A stretch of DNA of 64,000 bases from Astrocystis sublimbata (taxonomy: Eukaryota > Ascomycota > Sordariomycetes > Xylariales > Xylariaceae): contig JAJNNY010000008.1 of assembly GCA_022453515.1 (NCBI GenBank), positions 744,001-808,000 on the forward strand, given 5' to 3'. Below, one piece after another: positions 56,959-64,000 of the stretch. Below the pieces are notes generated by a model. The model worked only from the letters and a program-made list of their open reading frames with translations. It was not told the DNA's origin and ran no database searches. Made by a program: the position numbers and the translations under genes. The first letter of the stretch is position 1, and each line of letters opens with the position of its first letter.

Positions 56959-58152
56959 GTGGTTGGACAGAAGAGCGAGGGCATGGTTGCAAATCACACG
57001 AGCCAAGCGCCCTTGCTCGACGGTTGGGGGTCTCGACTGAGAATCGAGTGCAAAACACGCAAGATACGGATGTCGAATAACTTTGAATATATTAATGTCT
57101 ACTTCGGTAGATCAGCCCGATACATCTTAAAACATGTATGAGCGCCTTGGAATGCCATCATGCCGGAATTAAGGTCTTAGACGGCACATCCTTGTTACAT
57201 TGAACAGTTGGTGGTTCGACTTGACATCATCATATTTGTGTAGTATTAAGTTGATGAATAATAAATTAGTAGATGAAGGAGGCACATACGAAAGCCTTCT
57301 ATTCAAATACTCGCTCGTACATGTGCAGAGACACAGTTCATTAACCTTGACGTTTCCCTTGCAAGCTCTAAAGCAACATAACTAAGCAAATGGTATCATA
57401 AGCCCGCTTCGCATATCTCAGTCCAAAAGCCTCCAGATGATAGTGAACATGTGAATTACGGTGATGGATCGAGTTTATGGACAGGAAAAGCCTGGGTTCC
57501 ATGCGTGACGTCCATTAAATCCATCGATAAGTGGGTATGAATGCAGAGGTAAGAAGAAATGGCTAAGCTAATAATAAAAATCATATGAAATAACAGAATT
57601 AACCAACCCCAACGCCGGTTTTTGTGCGAGAGAAATTTCGAGGTCTCATGATGCAGCCGCGAGGCTATGATCTCACTCTACCATCCGACAAGCCGTGAGG
57701 CTTTTCCTCCAAAGAGATGATTTTTGTCCCTTTTCCCACCGGACTAGTATTTTCAAGTGGCAAATTTAATTTCTTTGTAAAAGGTCGAGACCTGACAATT
57801 CGTGTTATATGGCGGTAGCTGTATTGGTCCCGCTGTTGTGCTGTGCTTTTAGTGCTTGTGATTGGTTCATCTCGGCCGTTCATCTTTCCCTTCGATCCTT
57901 GTTTTCGTATTGTCCCTTGGGTGTGGGTGCCGTGATTTTTGCATGATTTCCCAAATGAAATCCCTTTAGACCTCCATATACTCTTTTGGGCTCTGCCCAA
58001 TGTGCAAGCTTCGACGAGCTTCGGTGTGCTATGCTCTCTCCGACCTAGCCCATGCTCGGTGTATACTTGCGCATACTTCTATCGCGCCGAAAGGGTCGCC
58101 TCTTTTCGAAAGGGCGTGTATGTATGTATATTGCAGGCTTACGGGGGACTGT
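56959..58152. other. Convergent 3' spacer after SPP1
   Basis: 1.2 kb, AT-rich, between convergent SPP1 and the coiled-coil gene. No gene or repeat family is recognised. Confidence 0.5.
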
Positions 58153-58689
58153 TCAATGTCGATGTCGGCGGCCGGTGGCGGTCTGAGCATGGCCATGATG
58201 CCGGTGTGAGTGGTGATGACGATGGCCGTCGTGGGCTCTCCGCGACGACGAATGCTCGAGCTCGCGCTCCAGCTGCTCCACACGGTAGCGATAGTCCCTG
58301 ACGATATCCCGAATGTGGGCAATGCGATCGAAGTCAACCTCAAGCTCGTCGATCTGGCTCATAATGTCCTGGAAGCGCGCAATCTCAGCATCGGCGTTAT
58401 CTACTATGTTGCCGGCGCGGTCATACTGCTGCATTGTCACAATCGAGCTCTGTTCGCTAAGATACTCGATGCGAACTTGGATCTGCTGCATGAGTCGGTC
58501 AAGATGGCGCGATAGGGTGGCGAGACTCGTGCTGTCCAACAGCAGCCGACCTTGTGACGATGCTCGGCTGGCGGCGCGCGAGGACGAGGACCCAGCGGCC
58601 TGGGCTTGGTGATATCGGAGAAGAGCGATCTCCTCATCTGTCAGGCCCAATTGCGTGTCCTCGACAGTATTGACCTCCGTCGACGGCAT
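58153..58689 (-). CDS. Small coiled-coil protein, possibly BLOC-1 subunit CNL1
   Basis: A 178-residue intronless frame. Residues 1-50 are Ser/Ala-rich with GLTDEEIALLRYHQAQAA. Residues about 55-150 form helices with heptad character: HLDRLMQQIQVRIEYLSEQ, then AEIARFQDIMSQIDELEVDF and HIRDIVRDYRYRVEQLEREL. The tail (about 151-178) is dominated by His and Arg. The order and sequence of the helices recall fungal CNL1, a subunit of the BLOC-1 complex in endosomal maturation, but I cannot confirm this by alignment; other small coiled-coil complex subunits remain possible. The His-rich tail is not needed for that role and could bind metal. Frame composition and the first ATG argue that it is a real gene. 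Confidence 0.6.
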   Translation of the reverse strand: MPSTEVNTVEDTQLGLTDEEIALLRYHQAQAAGSSSSRAASRASSQGRLLLDSTSLATLSRHLDRLMQQIQVRIEYLSEQSSIVTMQQYDRAGNIVDNADAEIARFQDIMSQIDELEVDFDRIAHIRDIVRDYRYRVEQLERELEHSSSRRAHDGHRHHHSHRHHGHAQTATGRRHRH

Positions 58690-60270
58690 GTCTCGCGACC
58701 GGCGGGGGGAGCACCACTGCTGGGTGAACTACGGTCGGAGGACCGGCAGCGATAATGAGGACGTAATCGGCCAAAGGAAGGGGGGCTGATGAAGGCGAGC
58801 AGTGTGCAGCGCGGCAGCGGCACAGCCCACTGACAATCACCGCGGAGCGTTGGCAGTGCAGTAGGTGATGCTAGGATGGTTGGCGGGAGCGGAGCAGGTG
58901 CAGATGCAAATGCAAATGCGGATATGAATGCAACGTCGCCTCGGTTGGGGTCGAGGCTGGCAAAGGCGGAGGCGTCGGCGGAGGATGCGGTGGTGAATGT
59001 GACACCCTCTGGTCAAGCGTCAGATCTACCGAGGCGCGCAGCGGCTTCATTGTCTCGGGATGGCGACGACAGGCTGAGATGTCATCGCACAATGGCTCGG
59101 TGTGGTGGGTTGGTCAGGGTGTGTCAGGAGGTAGGGTATAGAGACAGAGACAGAGAGGCGTAAAGACGTGGAAGCGAGGTTGCGAGGGATGTCTCTTCTT
59201 TTCTCTTCTCGATATTATCTTCCTGTCTTGCCTGGTCACAGTCGTCTGGTCAAGGGCCGGCGCGGCACAGAGGCGTCGTTGGTGTGGTTGTGTGTAGTAA
59301 TGCTGTGGGTGTGCGACTATTTGATTGTATCGCTGGGGATCACAGGATAAGGATGGCTGCAGATGCAGGCATTCAGGCGTTCGCAGGGGGCAAGCAGAGT
59401 ATGGATGACGAGAACCAGGATGTTGGGTGTGCTCGGTCAGGCTGGGAAACGAGGGCGTTGTTGGAGATGGGATGGGTTGGATGAGTTGGAGATATCGGCG
59501 ATATACATAAGCCACCGCAACAGCGACTGTCAGAGAAGAGTCATCCGAGCATAAACGCTCTGTGCCTCACACACTGACTCTGCTTTGCTCTCTTCCGTAC
59601 ACAGACTTCTTCAGGCCGTATTTCTACTACGTAATCTCCCTGGGCGCGGCTCCAGGTCAGGGCCACGACGCTCTGTCCCTCTGTTGCGTCCCCACGCGGC
59701 ACGACCAACACACGCACGGTCGGGCCTTTGGTCGATGTCGTGTGGCGGATGCTACGAGGTTGAGCGGTGACGGCGAGAAATCGGGTTAATGACGGATCGG
59801 GAAGCTGAGCAGGCGGGTGCTGTTGAGTTAGGTGAGGGCTGGTGAGGTGAGGGTGGTGTGACGGGAATGACCATGCTCAGACAGAGCCTTGCGATGTTGC
59901 AGGCGGCACCGCCAGCAAGTAGGGCGATCCCTTCTTTTTCCTACGTCCTGTTCGATGCAGTGCAACGCTCCACAGCCGCCCCGTCCTCTACCCGTAGAAA
60001 CCAAGCAAGCAGAGCGCCTGCGGTGAGGTACCGTACCCTCGCCAGATACGTCAATGGGACCAACAGCAGATGGTGCAGCCGGCGTCAGTGCCCAGTCAGA
60101 ACCCAAAGATGATCAATATGTGGATAATACCTGGGAAAGAGGAGGACCCTTACCAGGCCCAGCCCAGGTTGCCTGTCCTGACACACAGAGCTCCTCTACG
60201 CACACAGCCGACACGGCGTGCCTCAAACACTCAAAGGTACGAGTAGAGCTTGACGGGGACCCCGTGAGCC

Positions 60271-60304
60271 TGGGATGGGATGGGATGGGATGAGATGAGA
60301 TGAG
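60271..60304. repeat. TGGGA to TGAGA minisatellite
   Basis: Four TGGGA units are followed by TGAGA, TGAGA and TGAG. The switch from GGG to GAG looks like variant expansion or point change within one array. Confidence 0.85.
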
Positions 60305-61781
60305 CAGCGGAGAGCACGTCCTGCACGGACACTGGCCAGGCAGCTGATGGATTGATGGTGAGTGTGAGTGATGCTTGCTGCTTGAAGGAAGGAAATGCCT
60401 GTTCTGGGGTAGACGTGGTAAGCCGAGGCGGTTGGGCGTCTGGCTCGTCTGGGTGTTCGGTCGGTATCAACCTTGCTCGCCTCCGTACACGTACAACGAC
60501 TTCGAGGGTGTCGAGGTTGTGGTAAAGTACCTTGCGTAGCTAGTGCGTGGGTAAATTTGGGCTATCTGCCTTTAGGTAGGCATACATATCGGTAATGGAG
60601 AGGGACATGCACGCATTGGCAATGCGGTGATGTAAGATGCAATCCGCCAGTGTGGTTTTCCATGTGAGAGAGGAGATTTTCATGGGGGACCCCGGATGGC
60701 CGGTGGCACGAGACAAGGTACAGGGGACGGGCGAGCGCTCGCTACGAAGCTTGCCCGTGCCGTTGCTTCGCCGTGGCTTCTTCTCCAGCTTCTGTGACCT
60801 GTCCATGTACCTAAGAAAGACACTAACGAGATCCAGGGCTGTCATCTGCGCTGTCCAGTCCAGTTCGGCCCTGCTCGCCTGGGGCCTGCCTCTGTAGGAT
60901 TGAAGTATCTAACCTACAGGGGCCCTTAGGTGCTGTGAGGTAAGACAACAGACAGCCGAGCAGCTGCTAATTTGTACCTCTTGCTACACTATCCTTGCTC
61001 GTGCCCTGTTCCCCGCCGTCGACCGAAGCTGACCGTCGCCAACCAGTTACAACTTACAACATCAGTGCGCGCAATATCAATGCATTGCATCGCCATGTCC
61101 AGGAATGTCTCACCACAGCGCCACACTACTACCGCAAGATTACACGCTGCTACATCTCTTATGCGCACAGCCTTACGACAGAATCTAAGCTTACGGTTCT
61201 ACGTAATCGTACAGATAGATAACTTACACGAATATCCAACTTACGAAACATGCCACCTCGGCATCCGCGTAGCGATCCCATCGTGCGAGGGAAACGTCGT
61301 ACGTTTTTGATTTGGTCTGTTTAGCTTGTTTCGATGGCCTCTCGATTCCTGCAACGGCCAATGCTCCTCCTTCTCTGCGTCACCTCAATCTGCAATTTGT
61401 ATCTTGACAACCCGACATCATACGATCGCTCAGATCAACCCATTATCGCCGTTGATGTGTCCAGGTAAGTATACGTATACACATACACATACGGACGGAG
61501 TATGCTGTTTTTCTTGATAGCCGAAAGGAAGAGAATATCCCGGGGCCGGTTATCACTGATATTCAACCTTGGATGCTTGCATCTCGGCGAGATCCAAATT
61601 CCCGATACCTGCATCATACAGCAGCCCTCCTTGCCGTCGTTCTTGTGACTGCCGGCTCAGATACCTACCAGGCGAGCCAGGTGCAGGGTCGCTTAACACG
61701 TGCAGCATCTTGCATGCACATACAATGCACGCCTATCGAGATCTTCCGCCTAGGCAGTGTCCCCTTACCTTACTTAACCTG

Positions 61782-61806
61782 CCTACCTACCTACCTACCT
61801 AGGTAG
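61782..61806. repeat. CCTA tandem run forming half of a palindrome
   Basis: Five perfect CCTA units (61782-61801) run into GGTAG, giving a CTACCTAGGTAG palindrome core. This is the longest example of the TAGGTA/CCTACCTA motif found throughout the intergenic DNA of the window. Confidence 0.85.
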
Positions 61807-63718
61807 TACTGCACCTATGCTGCTCGATCGGGAACGGATCCCAAGCCACCGCGATCCGGGTGGGTGCTGGTTTGCGAACGTCTGTGCCGCCATGTGGCAT
61901 ATGCTGGGCTCGACAGCCCTGAGATTGACAGACTATGGCGTATAGGTCCCTGATCTTAGTCATTCGCGACTCCATCATGGCCCGCGAATTCGTACTTGAG
62001 GCAAGTAAGGTAACTTAACTTACTCATCCCCTATCCCGAGTATGCCACTGTGTTCGATCGTGTCAAGCTACGCGTACTGGGTAGGATTATATCCGCTGCG
62101 CGATGACTGCATAAGCTGTATCAGCTCAACGTTAAGCTGGAATCGTACTTTACATTCGCTGTCCATACATGCCACGACAATCTGTCGACCGCAACGACTT
62201 GCGGGTGCTTACCCGAAATCTTGATTACCGCAAACTTCTTTCTGAAGAAATGACCATTCATCCGTTTGAACTACGGTAGAATTAAGCGCCCGTCTGACAC
62301 TACGTGCAGTGTCAGCTGCTCCGCTACACTCGTGGCATGCTACCCTTTGGCTCCTTGTGCATAAGTAGGTGAAGTGAATTTGTGGGCGCTGGCCCCCGCT
62401 GAACTTCTTCGTCGAAGATACGATGAACTGTCTACATAGTATAATGACGGGGTGAGGAACAAATTTGGCCAAAATCTGTCAGAAACATACGATGCATACG
62501 CTGCAGAGCTATCGAATAAACCACCAATCGAGTCCAAGAAGATCATCACATTGTTCGTTACCTCTTATGATAAGGAACGTGTGTGCAATATGGTTTTCTG
62601 GTACACCGAGAAACATCTATGGTGGGATCTATGGTTATCGGGAGGCACCGTTGTCATGCTCCTGGAGAACGCTCTCCGTGGGACAATTCTCGGGCATCGT
62701 ATGAGTGAACGGGCCGGATCCCATTCATGTTACCGTGGGAGAATCCAAATAATCGTCATCTCCAAGACATCCAAAACAGGTGATGTTCTTGCGCTTACCC
62801 TATCGCACTTCGAGGTGCGCGCTTGGTGACGGGGCCATGGAGACCAGATGAATGATGTCCACATCGGTCTGGATGGCCCTTTTCTCAAAAACTATCGGAT
62901 CAACGAGCTATCGTTCGTCAGAGACAACGCATCTGATGTATCATCCGAAAGTATCAGGGAATATCAAGTTTCGTGTATCGCATCGACCTCAGTCCCGGTG
63001 AGGTCGACCATAATGCGACCAGATAATCTGAGGATACGTGGCAACTCAACTATAATGGAAAAATCCCTTGACATTTGTGAAAATGGCTCTGGGCTTCTAT
63101 ACTGGCTGGCTAGCAGCAGATATTTGAAGTGGCGCGATGCTTGCATGCTTCGTCTTCTGAGATGCCTGGATTTAACCCGGGCGTTGGGCAATCGCTTGCA
63201 TGCCGTTACCCCGAGTTCTTGGACGAGGAGACGGCAGCCACTCCACATGTTGCTGTCGTTATGTTATGATAGAGGGATAGTAACATTGCCAACGATGTGT
63301 GTGTCGTATGTTCCTAGAGAAGGATCATCTCAGGTAGCGATTAGAAGTACATACGTGAGCTAGGGTTGTCATGATGGCTAGAATTAAACCAGTACCCTAA
63401 TAGTTTTATTGCCACGTCACAATAGCTCTCCAGCTCTTCGTTTCTCTAATACCTTGACACGTAGTGTGAAAAATGAATGAAAGTCAAACACAAGTCAGAC
63501 TCACATGTGCTTAATATTGGAATGACTAATGTATAAGTTCTGGGCTTCCTCTAGATTATATTCTATACGATTATCCTGTAACCAATATACAATCAACTAA
63601 CTCTACATACGTAGACTATTCTATAGGGAATCACTGTAAAAGATTTATGGTATTTCGCTTTAAATAGGACTTTGATGATACTCTACCTACGTAGCAGTAT
63701 TTAAGGGTTCCTTCGATT

Positions 63719-64000
63719 TCACATTGCGGGCTTCACTGGCAGGCCACAAACCCCAGCTCTGAAATCATTGACGTTGGTGCCGGCTACCGTCATGAACTCA
63801 GTGCCTGACGACTTCCGCATAATCTTGAACGGCTCAAACTCGAGAGAATACCACGATATTGTTGAGGTAGAGGGGCACGGCTGAATCGATCACATACTCG
63901 CAAACCTGTCCTCTCCTATTCACTGGATTAGTGTGTCCCATGAACACTGAAAACCTGTTGGCCACTTTGATAACGCAACCCGCTCCAATACTGAATATAA
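63719..64000 (-). pseudogene. Frameshifted coding fragment at window edge
   Basis: On the minus strand one frame enters from the right edge and reads GHTNPVNRRGQVCEYVIDSA and AVPLYLNNIV before a stop. A second frame takes over from about 63852 with YSLEFEPFKIMRKSSGTEF and TNVNDFRAGVCGLPVKPAM to a TGA at 63721-63719. Both have natural amino-acid composition and abut at a GG dinucleotide, so one extra base at 63851-63852 would explain the break. It could be a decayed gene, a sequencing error or an intron with ends I cannot place. I do not recognise the family. Confidence 0.4.

Larger units (their letters stand above)
58690..63718. other. 5-kb stretch without a confirmed gene
   Basis: Promoter side of the coiled-coil gene and further intergenic DNA. 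Four TGGGA units pass into TGAGA units at 60271-60304, and five CCTA units form half of a palindrome at 61782-61806. A frame at 59858-60112 begins with a mitochondrial-presequence-like N-terminus (MTMLRQSLAMLQAAPPASR), and an overlapping frame from 60054 also looks protein-like; a spliced small gene is possible but I found no convincing acceptor. Frames at 62452-62829 and 62848-63363 show no known domain. Confidence 0.4.

Noticed and set aside
62452..63363. Two plus-strand frames near the right end as genes
   Set aside because: No domain, splice structure or conserved motif could be seen.
1..64000. CRISPR array, bacterial operon or intact transposon
   Set aside because: The DNA is nuclear and fungal; no regularly spaced repeats, terminal repeats or transposase/reverse-transcriptase domains were found.

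Overview
The window looks like nuclear DNA of a filamentous ascomycete (Pezizomycotina), most likely a Sordariomycete. Genes carry short GT-AG introns (48-250 nt) with CTAAC/CTGAC-type branch sites, promoters and spacers are long, and the left end has the conserved block COX13 - SLA2 - CIA30 - APC5 that in this class accompanies the mating-type (MAT) locus. I recognise fifteen likely protein genes, one decayed ankyrin/NLR-like pseudogene and one broken gene fragment at the right edge. No rRNA, tRNA, intact transposon or secondary-metabolite cluster was seen.

Layout. 1-9.3 kb: the last part of COX13 (respiratory complex IV), SLA2 (endocytic actin adaptor), CIA30 (complex I assembly) and APC5 (anaphase-promoting complex). 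13.5-15.3 kb: a FRE-type ferric reductase. 16.2-18.5 kb: a pseudogene of a fungal NLR-like/ankyrin gene with stops, frame changes and a lost start that fit C-to-T decay. 20.8-23.9 kb: KAP95 (importin beta). 26.2-29.5 kb: a Zn2Cys6 transcription factor with eleven coding exons, one of only 13 nt. 33.5-41.1 kb: SEC2 and MRS6, two Rab GTPase regulators that diverge from a shared 3.5-kb spacer. 41.8-44.1 kb: REC8, the meiotic cohesin kleisin. 46.0-49.2 kb: ALO1 (D-erythroascorbate synthesis) and RRP43 (exosome). 51.9-54.4 kb: a second, larger ferric reductase with a long Pro-rich insertion. 55.4-57.0 kb: SPP1 (Set1/COMPASS PHD subunit). 58.2-58.7 kb: a small coiled-coil protein with a His-rich tail, perhaps BLOC-1 CNL1. 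63.7-64.0 kb: a frameshifted coding relic.

Most genes are unrelated housekeeping functions, so this is a core chromosomal region and not an accessory island. The features most worth a second look are the MAT-flank block without a mating-type gene between COX13 and SLA2, the decayed NLR-like gene, the two differently built ferric reductases, and a TAGGTA/CCTACCTA motif that recurs through nearly all intergenic DNA. I did not find a clear new multi-gene system. Exon boundaries were worked out by hand from splice motifs and reading-frame continuity and have not been checked against transcripts.
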